From positions 8,893-15,698 of the forward strand of contig DBZZ01000074.1 in the NCBI GenBank assembly GCA_002311315.1: DNA of 6,806 nucleotides. Reading direction: 5' to 3'. Below are positions 1 through 6,592 of the stretch, piece after piece. The notes below the pieces were generated by a model that had not been told where the DNA came from, ran no database searches, and saw only the letters and a list, made by a program, of their open reading frames with translations. The stretch's first letter is position 1, and each line of letters opens with the position of its first letter. Origin of the DNA: Methylococcaceae bacterium UBA1147 (GTDB lineage: Bacteria; Pseudomonadota; Gammaproteobacteria; Methylococcales; UBA1147). Position numbers and translations under genes: made by a program.

Positions 1-136
1 CCAGATCGTTGGCAATTTCACGAATCCGTTGGTCCTGACGCTGCTGGTCCAGCCAAGCACCAACGATTTTCTCGGCGGTGTTCTGCAATGCGGCATGGAC
101 CGCATGGATTCCCCCTAAACGGGTATGGTCGCTCAT
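1..136 (-). CDS. rlmB: 23S rRNA (guanosine-2'-O-)-methyltransferase RlmB, N-terminal fragment
   Basis: Only the first 45 codons lie in the window; the gene runs off the left edge. The visible start (MSDHTRLGGIHAVHAAL) has the G-I-H-A-V pattern that opens the N-terminal substrate-binding domain of RlmB, followed by an alternating charged/hydrophobic stretch. From family knowledge, RlmB is a SpoU/TrmH-type knotted methyltransferase that uses S-adenosylmethionine to 2'-O-methylate G2251 in the peptidyl-transferase P loop of 23S rRNA. The catalytic SPOUT domain is outside the window. The ATG (136-134) shares bases with the TGA of rnr in an ATGA overlap, and the Shine-Dalgarno sequence is weak (an AGG very close to the start). 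Translation is therefore probably coupled to rnr, and the two are very likely in one operon. Another SpoU-family member is possible on so little sequence, but position next to rnr strongly favours RlmB. Confidence 0.88.
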   Translation of the reverse strand, partial: MSDHTRLGGIHAVHAALQNTAEKIVGAWLDQQRQDQRIREIANDL

Positions 137-2355
137 CGCCTGGAACGGCGCCTGGGTTTTTTAGCCGTGTCCACTAAGCTGAAGTCGATCTTCCGATCAT
201 CAAGGTTGACGCTGGCCACCGTCACCCTGATTCGGTCACCCAGGCGATAACTAACACCGCTTCTTTCGCCGTTCAGCCGGTGATGGATCGGGTCGAAATG
301 AAAATAATCCCGTCTCAGAGATGAAATATGCACAAGGCCTTCGATGTAGACATCCGACAGTTCGACGAAGATACCGAAGGAAGTCACCGCTGATATGACG
401 CCATCGAATTGCTCTCCAATCTTGTCCATCATGTATTCGCATTTCAGCCAGCGGACGACATTGCGGGTTGCATCGTCGGCTCGCCGCTCAGCCATAGAAC
501 AATGTTCTGCGACCATTGCCAAGTCCGATTGACTATAGCGGAAGCTTTCCGGCTTTTTGCCCTGTATACAGTGGCGGATTGCCCGGTGAGTAACAAGATC
601 CGGATAACGCCGTATCGGCGACGTGAAATGGGTATAGGATTCGAGCGCCAGGCCGAAATGACCTTTTGCCTCGGTCGTGTAGACGGCCTGGGAAAGCGAC
701 CGTAAAAGCACCGTCTGGATTACGTGTCGATCTGCCCGTTCCGAGATTTGTCCAGTGAGTTTCATGTAATCGGCAGGCGCGGGCGATTCGCCGCCCCCCA
801 AGCTCAAGCCCAGCGCTTCCAGGAAAACCCTCAAATCCGATACTTTTTCAGAGCTCGGGCCTTCGTGAACCCTTAACAGCCGAGACATCTTTTTCTTTTC
901 CAGGAATCGCGCTGCAGCGCAGTTCGCTACAAGCATGCATTCTTCAATCAGGCGATGGGCTTCGTTTCTGACCAGGGGAACGATTTTTTCAATTTTCCGC
1001 TGCTTGCCGAAGACAATGACAGACTCCTGGGTATCAAAATCCATCGCTCCCCGAGCTTCACGCTGGACACGCAAGGCCTTGTAAAGGTCGTACAAGACTC
1101 TCACGTGAGGAACCAGGGCTTTGTGCTTGCCCTTCTGAGCCTCTGACGAGCTAGCCAGAATCCCGGCAACTTCGGTGTACGTCATACGTGCCTGCGAGCG
1201 CATCACCGCGTCAAAAAAGCGTGAACGGTAGACCCTGCCATCGTCTGAAACCAACATTTCACAAACCATGCAGAATCGATCCTCATCAGGTACCAGGGAA
1301 CAAAGACCGTTGGACAGTATTTCCGGAAGCATCGGGATGACTTGCTCGGGAAAATAGACCGAGGTTCCCCGTTTGACGGCTTCCTGATCGAGGCTGCTGT
1401 CCGGCATTACGTAGTGGGAAACATCCGCGATGGCAACAAGGAGTCGCCAGCCATTTTCCGTCCGGGTGCAATAAACGGCATCATCGAAATCGCGCGCGTC
1501 TTCTCCATCAATGGTGACAAACGGAATCTTCCGAAGATCCTGGCGCCCCGTTTGTCCAACATCAACAGTTGGATCCAGGCTTTTCGCTTCCCTTTCCACT
1601 TCCCCCGTCCATTCGAAGGGCAATTCGTGGCTGCGCAAAGCCATTTCGATTTCCATTCCCGGTGCCATGTGATCACCCAGCACTTCGCTCACTCGACCAA
1701 TCGGGCGATTCCGTTTTGTTGGCTGCTCCACGATCGTTACCACAACAACCTGTCCAGACACAGCCTCGCCAAGGTCCGAATCCGATATCAGAATGTCCTG
1801 TGAAATCTTCTTGTCGTCCGGGATGACGAAATGGACCCCCCTCTCGCTGAACAACCTCCCCACGGTCTCATGGGTATTTCTCTCGATCACCTCCACCAGC
1901 GCACCTTCCTTGCGCCCACGACGGTCCACTCCCCTGACCCGTACAACCGCACGATCACCGTGAAGTACCGCACGCATCTGACGGGGAGACAGGAAAAGGT
2001 CGTCACCACCCTCGTCCGGGCGCAGGAATCCGAATCCTTCGGCGTTTCCGATCACCCTACCGGATGTCAGGTCAGCCCGATCGATTACGCAGTAGCACTT
2101 GTTCCGATTCCTCAGCAGTTGCCCATCGCGTTCCATCGCCCTCAGTCGCCTGCGAAATGCATCAAGTTGTTGCTCTTCCTTCAATCCGAGTTCGTCCGCG
2201 AGTTCGCGCCGGGTGAGAGGCACGCCCTTCTGGTTCAGAAGCTTCAATATGAGTTCCCGGCTTGGAATAGGGTTTTCGTATTTCCTCGCCTCGCGTTCAG
2301 CCTCTGGATCCTGGAGTTTGAATTTGCCAAACTTTTCGTTTTTTTCTGATACCAT
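133..2355 (-). CDS. rnr: Ribonuclease R (3'-5' exoribonuclease)
   Basis: RNase R degrades structured RNA processively from the 3' end, acting in mRNA turnover, rRNA quality control and tmRNA-linked decay in the cytoplasm. Using the start at 2355 (740 residues), the order is: winged-helix RNase-R N-terminal domain (about 30-85, with NPIPSRE and RRRLRAMERDGQL), two cold-shock domains (about 95-250), RNB catalytic domain (about 270-600) and S1 domain (about 645-727). The Mg-binding aspartates in DGEDARDFDD are D283, D289, D291 and D292; the RNA-stacking tyrosine of TSVYFP is Y334; HFTSPIRRYPDL lies at 576-587. All match E. coli RNase R in order and spacing. An upstream in-frame ATG at 2379 would add 8 residues, but its AGG directly abuts the codon. 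The ATG at 2355 has AGGA (2364-2361) five bases upstream and is preferred. The tail after S1 is only about a dozen basic residues, against a long lysine-rich tail in E. coli (813 residues). The TGA overlaps the rlmB start. Confidence 0.96.
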   Translation of the reverse strand: MVSEKNEKFGKFKLQDPEAEREARKYENPIPSRELILKLLNQKGVPLTRRELADELGLKEEQQLDAFRRRLRAMERDGQLLRNRNKCYCVIDRADLTSGRVIGNAEGFGFLRPDEGGDDLFLSPRQMRAVLHGDRAVVRVRGVDRRGRKEGALVEVIERNTHETVGRLFSERGVHFVIPDDKKISQDILISDSDLGEAVSGQVVVVTIVEQPTKRNRPIGRVSEVLGDHMAPGMEIEMALRSHELPFEWTGEVEREAKSLDPTVDVGQTGRQDLRKIPFVTIDGEDARDFDDAVYCTRTENGWRLLVAIADVSHYVMPDSSLDQEAVKRGTSVYFPEQVIPMLPEILSNGLCSLVPDEDRFCMVCEMLVSDDGRVYRSRFFDAVMRSQARMTYTEVAGILASSSEAQKGKHKALVPHVRVLYDLYKALRVQREARGAMDFDTQESVIVFGKQRKIEKIVPLVRNEAHRLIEECMLVANCAAARFLEKKKMSRLLRVHEGPSSEKVSDLRVFLEALGLSLGGGESPAPADYMKLTGQISERADRHVIQTVLLRSLSQAVYTTEAKGHFGLALESYTHFTSPIRRYPDLVTHRAIRHCIQGKKPESFRYSQSDLAMVAEHCSMAERRADDATRNVVRWLKCEYMMDKIGEQFDGVISAVTSFGIFVELSDVYIEGLVHISSLRRDYFHFDPIHHRLNGERSGVSYRLGDRIRVTVASVNLDDRKIDFSLVDTAKKPRRRSRR

Positions 2356-2360
2356 CTTAA

Positions 2361-2364
2361 TCCT
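2361..2364 (-). promoter_or_regulatory. Shine-Dalgarno site of rnr that decides its start
   Basis: On the minus strand AGGA is followed by five bases (TTAAG) and then ATG at 2355. The competing in-frame ATG at 2379 has an AGG with no spacer, which is too close for normal initiation. This favours the shorter 740-residue RNase R. Confidence 0.6.
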
Positions 2365-2425
2365 GTGTAGTTGGAGCATCCTGATTTACAAATCGGGAAA
2401 AGGCTTCGAATTTCGGCCGTTGACG

Positions 2426-2454
2426 TTGACAACAGACCATGGGCTCGGTAGAGT
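2426..2454 (+). promoter_or_regulatory. Sigma-70 promoter of the tRNA-Leu gene
   Basis: A perfect -35 box TTGACA (2426-2431) is followed by a 17-base spacer and a -10 box TAGAGT (2449-2454, four of six consensus bases). Transcription would start near 2461, giving a leader of roughly 48 bases before the mature tRNA at 2509. The bases just after the -10 box, GCGTCGC, form a GC-rich discriminator of the kind found at stable-RNA promoters under stringent (ppGpp/DksA) control; that regulation is inferred, not shown. A second overlapping -35-like hexamer, TTGACG, lies at 2420-2425. The promoter points away from rnr. Confidence 0.75.
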
Positions 2455-2508
2455 GCGTCGCTCAAATCAGAGCGGCGTCTTCAACCGGGTACGTTGTTCC
2501 GAGGAAAT

Positions 2509-2595
2509 GCCGAGGTGGCGAAATTGGTAGACGCGCATGGTTCAGGTCCATGTGGGGGAAACCCTGTGGAGGTTCAAGTCCTCTCCTCGGCACCA
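2509..2595 (+). tRNA. tRNA-Leu (anticodon CAG)
   Basis: This is an 87-base class II tRNA gene. The acceptor stem GCCGAGG (2509-2515) pairs with CCTCGGC (2585-2591), followed by discriminator A and an encoded CCA (2593-2595). The D-arm has the conserved ATTGGTAGA. The anticodon stem CATGG/CCATG encloses TTCAGGT, with anticodon CAG at 2543-2545, so it reads the CUG leucine codon. A long variable arm follows, as expected for leucine. The T-arm loop is TTCAAGT with stem GGAGG/CCTCT, including one G-U pair at its base. It is transcribed opposite to every protein gene in the window, diverging from rnr and converging on purA. A tRNA-Leu between purA and rnr is also known from pseudomonads. The 3' end shows no attached element or repeated attachment site. 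Confidence 0.97.
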
Positions 2596-2682
2596 CATCC
2601 TCTTTGTCCGTGTCCGGGCGATATCTTTACAGAAATCAGACGGATGCAGGAACCGACCGAAAAGCCGGGCCAGCAGGCCGAT

Positions 2683-2705
2683 ATTCAGGTTCTGTCAGCC
2701 TGAAT
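2683..2705. repeat. Short inverted repeat between tRNA-Leu and purA ends
   Basis: ATTCAGG (2683-2689) and CCTGAAT (2699-2705) form a 7-bp stem around a 9-base loop in the 168-base space where tRNA-Leu and purA transcripts converge. It is the best hairpin I see there and may contribute to termination or 3'-end protection in either direction. Neither side has a run of T residues, so it is not a convincing intrinsic terminator. No gene is visible in 2596-2763. Confidence 0.3.
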
Positions 2706-2763
2706 TAACTCAGCACGGTAATGCGGCACAAATATTTCCGGCTTTCTTCCCCGGCATTCGCCT

Positions 2764-4059
2764 TCAAACCTCAAATGGATCATTTAATACCAGGGTCTCG
2801 TTTCTATCAGGGCCCGTCGAGATAATTTCCACCGGCACCTCGACAAGTTCCTCGATCCTTGACAGGAACGTCCTGGCATTTACAGGAAGATCTTCATAGC
2901 GGGTCACCCCGGATGTCGCCTCGCTCCATCCCGGCATTTCCTCGATCACCGGCTCGCATGCTGCAAGACTCCTAGCACCAACCGGCATCTCACGAAGAAC
3001 CTGGCCATTGCCAGTATAACCGGTACAGATTCCGACTTTTTCCATACCGTCCAACACGTCAAGCTTGGTGACGCAGAGCCCGGAAACGCTGTTCAATTTT
3101 ACCGACCTTTTCAAGGCTACAGTATCCAGCCATCCGCAACGCCGAGGCCTTCCGGTTGTTGCCCCGAATTCGGCTCCCCGTGCGGCAAGCCGTTTGCCCT
3201 GTTGGTCGAACAATTCGGAGGGAAACGGGCCGTTTCCGACTCGGGTCGCATAAGCCTTGGTAATGCCCAGAACATAATCAAGATCCAACGGCCCGACTCC
3301 GGCACCGATGGCCGCTCCTGCAGCCACCGTATTCGAAGAAGTAACGTAGGGATAGGTTCCGTGATCAATGTCTAGCATGGCTCCCTGCGCGCCCTCGAAT
3401 AGAATGTTTTTGCCCGCTGCCTGCAATTGGTGCAGGGTTCCTGCCACATCTCCTAGCATCGGCCGAATCTGGCCCGCGAAACCCCAGGTCTGTTCAAAGA
3501 CCTCTTGGAAATCAAGTTCGGGTTCGTTGAAATAGTGACTGAGGATACTGTTGTGATACTTGACCAGGTCCCTCAGCTTTTCCGCAAAGAGATCCTGAGT
3601 CAGGAGGTCTCCGGCCCTGATCCCGCGCCGCGCAATCTTGTCTTCGTAAGCCGGGCCGATCCCACGACCCGTCGTACCGATAGCATTCTTGCCCTGGGCT
3701 CGTTCCCTGACCTGGTCCAGCACAATATGGATCGGCAGTATCAATGCGCAGGCTTCGCTGATTTCCAGGCGTTGACGAACCGAGATACCGGCCGCTTCAA
3801 GCACGTTGATCTCCTCGAACAGGTCTGGCAGCGACAATACGACACCGTTTCCGATCAAGCAGTCGACATCGTCCCTCAGAATGCCGGAAGGGATCAGGTG
3901 GAGCACCGTTTTTTGACCGTCAATGACAAGGGTATGACCGGCGTTGTGTCCTCCCTGAAATCGAACGACCGCATCGGCTTTTTCGGTAAGCCAATCGACC
4001 AGTTTTCCTTTACCTTCATCCCCCCATTGGGTTCCGATGACAACGACATTCTTGCCCAT
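2764..4059 (-). CDS. purA: Adenylosuccinate synthetase
   Basis: PurA joins IMP and aspartate using GTP to give adenylosuccinate, the first committed step from IMP to AMP, in the cytosol. The 431-residue protein is the usual length for the family (E. coli 432) and looks complete. Motifs in order: P-loop-like GTQWGDEGKGK (9-19) with catalytic D14; GGHNAGHTL (36-44) with catalytic H42; GTTGRGIGPAYEDK (128-141); FEGAQG (221-226) and DIDHGTYPYVTSSN (230-243); GATTGRPRR (299-307); TKLDVLDG (331-338); and STGPDR (414-419) for guanine binding. The ATG at 4059 gives the standard MGxNVVV start. It is immediately preceded by an in-frame TTG (4062), which has GAGGT nine bases upstream, so initiation one codon earlier cannot be excluded. 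It lies 303 bases after hisZ, long enough for its own promoter, though I cannot identify one. No PurR-type palindrome is evident. Confidence 0.98.
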   Translation of the reverse strand: MGKNVVVIGTQWGDEGKGKLVDWLTEKADAVVRFQGGHNAGHTLVIDGQKTVLHLIPSGILRDDVDCLIGNGVVLSLPDLFEEINVLEAAGISVRQRLEISEACALILPIHIVLDQVRERAQGKNAIGTTGRGIGPAYEDKIARRGIRAGDLLTQDLFAEKLRDLVKYHNSILSHYFNEPELDFQEVFEQTWGFAGQIRPMLGDVAGTLHQLQAAGKNILFEGAQGAMLDIDHGTYPYVTSSNTVAAGAAIGAGVGPLDLDYVLGITKAYATRVGNGPFPSELFDQQGKRLAARGAEFGATTGRPRRCGWLDTVALKRSVKLNSVSGLCVTKLDVLDGMEKVGICTGYTGNGQVLREMPVGARSLAACEPVIEEMPGWSEATSGVTRYEDLPVNARTFLSRIEELVEVPVEIISTGPDRNETLVLNDPFEV

Positions 4060-4362
4060 CAATATTTTTCAACCTCAGAAAGTGAGTTCCGTGTCCACTC
4101 CAGGGGGGTTGCAGGTAGGCCCCGGGCAATAACACAAGCTGTTTCAAACAGACCGCTTCTCGAATCGAGACCTGATTTTTACCGACCAAACTTATTTAGT
4201 GTATAGAGATTCTGATAGACGGTATAGCTATTTAGAACGCGGAATACTCCGGAACCGATAAGGCGAGCAACGGCGGGCATCAAGCAATATCCATGAGAAT
4301 CCGGCCCTTCCACCGAAAAAGGTGGGGCCGGACTCATCGACCACCAACGACCCACCAGCCAT
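4060..4362. other. hisZ-purA intergenic region (303 bases)
   Basis: No credible gene lies here in either direction. It contains a GC-rich hairpin just after the hisZ stop (4300-4332), then an AT-richer part (about 4160-4250) that may hold a purA promoter. I could not pair a convincing -35 with a -10 box on the minus strand. A GAGGT about 12 bases before the purA ATG is the only ribosome-binding candidate. I recognise no riboswitch or operator. Confidence 0.5.
4300..4332 (-). terminator. GC-rich hairpin after hisZ, possible weak terminator
   Basis: TCCGGCC (4300-4306) pairs with GGCCGGA (4326-4332), and CCACC (4310-4314) pairs with GGTGG (4321-4325), giving 12 base pairs with a three-base bulge and a six-base loop. 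It begins about 30 bases beyond the hisZ stop on the minus strand. The minus-strand sequence after the stem is TTCTCATGG, a poor U-tract. It may therefore be a weak or partial terminator, or an mRNA 3'-end stabiliser between hisZ and purA, rather than a full stop. Confidence 0.45.
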
Positions 4363-5553
4363 TCAGGCTGGAACAACCACCCATGCATCCTTTTCCTTCA
4401 CCAGTCGATACCCGCATTTCATTTCCCCCGCGCCACCCGACTGCCCCGGCAATTCCCGGACCACCCGCCTCCCAGATACCCTCAGATCGCGAATTCTTTC
4501 TTCAAGGGCAATATCAGCGCCTGCCGGCGCAAAGATCCCATCGTCTATCGGATCTCCAGCTTCCTGTTTCAGGCTGGCCAGTACCTTTACATCGGCACTA
4601 AATCCGGTCGCAGGCCTTGCGCGGCCAAAAACCTTTCCGATTTCGTCGTACCGCCCACCGCGGGCTACTTCCCTGCCGTAGCCCGGTACGAATGCTGCAA
4701 AAACCACCCCGGTCTGGTAATGGTATCCGCGAAGTTCGCCCAGATCGAAATTCATCGACAACCCAGGGAAAAACGTCCGCAACTGCTGGCTCATATCCTC
4801 AAGATAATCGACCGCCTGCAGAACATCCGGGCCGGCACCCGCTAGAACTTCCCGAGCCCGGTCGATTACACTCTCGTTGCCGTTAAGACGAGGCAGTGTA
4901 GCCAGCATTTCCCGCACCGCACCGTTCACCTTCCAGTCGTCAAGCAGTTCATCAAGTTCCACGTTGGCCTTTCTCTGCAGCACCTCGAAAACCATCGCTT
5001 CCCGGGTCGGATCAAAACCGGCCTGCTGGGCCAAGCCGCGAAATACTCCAACATGCCCGAAATCCACACACACGCCCTGAATACCCGCCAGTGCAAGTGT
5101 TTCCAACATCAGCTGGACGATTTCCAGATCGCTTTCGATCCCGGCATGGCCATAGAGCTCGGCACCAACTTGCAACGGGCTTCGGGACCGTTCCAGCGGA
5201 TCATTCAAAGCATGCAGCACGGTGCCGAGGTAGCATAAGCGTGTCGGTTCGTCGCGCTGGAGGTCATGTGCGTCGATACGGGCGACCTGTGGAGTCATGT
5301 CTGCCCGAACACCAAGGGTTCTACCGCTAAGCTGGTCAGTGAGCTTGAATGTCTGAAGATCGAGGTCATGCCCCGTGCCGACCAGCAGGGATTCCAGGTA
5401 CTCGACAAACGGCGGCATAACCAGTTCATATCCCCAGAGCCCAAACAGGTCCAGGAACTCCCGGCGCAGGTCTTCCAGTCTCCGCGCCTCGTGCGGCAAA
5501 ACATCTTGAATGCCTTCCGGCAACAACCACCGATCGTACTGCGACATGCTCAT
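4363..5553 (-). CDS. hisZ: ATP phosphoribosyltransferase regulatory subunit HisZ
   Basis: HisZ resembles the catalytic core of histidyl-tRNA synthetase but does not charge tRNA. It pairs with the short form of HisG to make the active, histidine-feedback-sensitive ATP phosphoribosyltransferase, first step of histidine synthesis. The 396-residue protein shows YDRWLLPEGIQDVLP (6-20), EYLESLL (51-57), the class-II motif-2-like RADMTPQVARIDAH (83-96), RSRSPLQVGAELYG (122-135) and LGELRGYHYQTGVVFAAF (271-288), then GGRYDEIG (299-306). No anticodon-binding domain follows, and the length is near the usual 390 or so; both separate HisZ from HisS. The start is uncertain: ATG at 5553 or, two codons later, ATG at 5547; neither has a clear Shine-Dalgarno sequence. 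hisG is not in the window, so the partner is presumably elsewhere. HisZ next to purA is common in non-enteric gammaproteobacteria and implies a short-form HisG in this organism. Confidence 0.95.
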   Translation of the reverse strand: MSMSQYDRWLLPEGIQDVLPHEARRLEDLRREFLDLFGLWGYELVMPPFVEYLESLLVGTGHDLDLQTFKLTDQLSGRTLGVRADMTPQVARIDAHDLQRDEPTRLCYLGTVLHALNDPLERSRSPLQVGAELYGHAGIESDLEIVQLMLETLALAGIQGVCVDFGHVGVFRGLAQQAGFDPTREAMVFEVLQRKANVELDELLDDWKVNGAVREMLATLPRLNGNESVIDRAREVLAGAGPDVLQAVDYLEDMSQQLRTFFPGLSMNFDLGELRGYHYQTGVVFAAFVPGYGREVARGGRYDEIGKVFGRARPATGFSADVKVLASLKQEAGDPIDDGIFAPAGADIALEERIRDLRVSGRRVVRELPGQSGGAGEMKCGYRLVKEKDAWVVVPA

Positions 5554-5609
5554 GACAAGAGATTCTGATTGGGCAGAGCTGGGCGCCGCAGAAATGCAAA
5601 ATCACTCAT
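5550..5609 (-). other. 19-codon reading frame overlapping the hisZ start
   Basis: ATG at 5609-5607 opens a 19-codon frame (MSDFAFLRRPALPNQNLLS) whose TGA (5552-5550) overlaps the hisZ ATG (5553-5551) as ATGA. Because hisZ lacks a visible Shine-Dalgarno sequence, a coupled upstream frame could deliver ribosomes to it. The frame itself has no obvious ribosome-binding site and no histidine codons, so it is not a His-type attenuation leader. It is unrelated to DUF2065. It may be chance. Confidence 0.2.
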
Positions 5610-5660
5610 GTACAACAAACCCAGCGTGGATAAAATGCAATCTTACCCGAAAACCAGACA

Positions 5661-5699
5661 ACAAAAATCCACAACAGCCAACATCAGCTGTTGTGGATT
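5661..5699 (-). terminator. Intrinsic terminator of the hflK-hflC unit
   Basis: A perfect 13-bp inverted repeat, AATCCACAACAGC (5666-5678) and GCTGTTGTGGATT (5687-5699), encloses an 8-base loop. On the minus strand the stem is followed by a T-rich tract (GGATTTTTGTTGTCT, five T in a row). The stem begins 35 bases after the hflC stop, a typical place for a Rho-independent terminator. The plus-strand side has no T-run, so it acts on minus-strand transcripts. It implies hisZ needs its own promoter in the roughly 107 bases between 5661 and 5554, where I see no strong sigma-70 match. Confidence 0.85.
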
Positions 5700-5734
5700 C
5701 CGTCGAAAAAAATTTTCAGGAGAACTTCCCCGAA

Positions 5735-6592
5735 CTATTTTCCCTTTCCGAAGTACCTGAAGAAATCCGAGTCTGGTTGAAGTACCAGCATATCGTCACC
5801 CTTTTTGAATACATTCTTGTATGCATTGAGGCTCCGGGTGAAGGTATAGAACTCCGTATCCTTGCCGAACGCCCTGGCATAAATATCGGTTGCCTTCGCG
5901 TCACCTTCACCTCGCCGCATCTCGGCCTCTTTGTAGGCTTCAGCCAAAATGATCTCGCGCTCCTTGTCTGATCCGGCCTTGATTCGTTCGGCCTCTTCCT
6001 TGCCCTGAGACCTGAACTCTTTTGCGATCCTGTCACGTTCAGCCTGCATGCGGCGGTAAACCGAATGGCTGACATCCGATGGCAAATCGATGCGTTTGAT
6101 CTGGACATCGACAACGTCGATTCCCCATTTCTTCACCACCGGACTGGCCTGGGCAACCAGGATGTCAGTCAGACTGGCACGATCAGCGGAAACCACCTGG
6201 TTGATGGTGCGTTTGCTGAATTCGCTGCGCATGGCGTCTTTCATGATCTGGTCAATCCGAAGATTTGCCGTAGACGAGTCACCCCCCATGGTGGTGTAGA
6301 ACAACGAAACGTCGAAAATCTTCCATTTCACAAAGGAATCCACGATCACGTTTTTCTTTTCCATGGTCAGGAAACGTTCGGGCTTTGCGTCCAGCACCAA
6401 AATCCGGGCATCGAAAAATTTGACGTTCTGATAGATCGGGACCTTAAAATGCAACCCGGGCTCGTAATCGGACCGGACAATCCGACCGAATTGAAACATG
6501 ATGGCTTTTTCTGTCTGGTGCACGACAAATAACGTGGATGAAATTCCGATGATGGCCACTGCGAGAATGGCCAGAAGTCTATTCTGGGTCAT
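5735..6592 (-). CDS. hflC: HflC, membrane SPFH/prohibitin-family modulator of FtsH
   Basis: HflC forms with HflK a large membrane complex that encases and modulates the FtsH AAA protease, limiting access of membrane substrates. The 285-residue protein opens with one N-terminal membrane segment (about residues 5-24), consistent with the known topology in which the bulk lies in the periplasm. The SPFH domain (about 25-180) contains the typical HQTEKAIMFQFGR start (25-37) and PGLHFKVP (45-52). A charged coiled-coil region follows (about 180-235), including RMQAERDRIAKEFRSQG (181-197) and GEGDAKA (228-234), then the short C-terminal domain. Length is close to the Pseudomonas protein (about 290) and shorter than E. 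coli HflC (334). GGAGG at 6605-6601 lies eight bases before the ATG, which overlaps the hflK TGA as ATGA. HflK and HflC are thus co-translated, matching their complex. A terminator follows. Confidence 0.97.
   Translation of the reverse strand: MTQNRLLAILAVAIIGISSTLFVVHQTEKAIMFQFGRIVRSDYEPGLHFKVPIYQNVKFFDARILVLDAKPERFLTMEKKNVIVDSFVKWKIFDVSLFYTTMGGDSSTANLRIDQIMKDAMRSEFSKRTINQVVSADRASLTDILVAQASPVVKKWGIDVVDVQIKRIDLPSDVSHSVYRRMQAERDRIAKEFRSQGKEEAERIKAGSDKEREIILAEAYKEAEMRRGEGDAKATDIYARAFGKDTEFYTFTRSLNAYKNVFKKGDDMLVLQPDSDFFRYFGKGK

Noticed and set aside
1342..1803. A 153-codon plus-strand frame opposite rnr
   Set aside because: It covers the RNB and cold-shock coding region of rnr, where the minus-strand protein is clearly real; it has no credible domain or start signal.
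2596..2763. Possible integration site or intrinsic terminator after tRNA-Leu
   Set aside because: No repeat of the tRNA 3' end, no integrase and no foreign genes follow; short GGCC-type stems here lack a T-tract.
3505..4206. A 233-codon open frame on the plus strand opposite purA
   Set aside because: It lies antisense to well-conserved purA codons, resembles no family I recognise, and its composition is explained by the codon pattern of purA.
4060..4300. PurR operator or riboswitch before purA
   Set aside because: No palindrome resembling a PurR box and no recognisable riboswitch architecture; TATACA and TAAAAA hexamers lack a partner -35 box.
5554..5660. Sigma-70 promoter for hisZ
   Set aside because: The best candidate (TTGCAT with a distant TGTTGT) matches the consensus poorly, so no site is called although a promoter is expected here.
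5716..6114. A 132-codon minus-strand frame overlapping hflC
   Set aside because: It is an out-of-frame reading of hflC, rich in Arg and Ser as such shadows often are.
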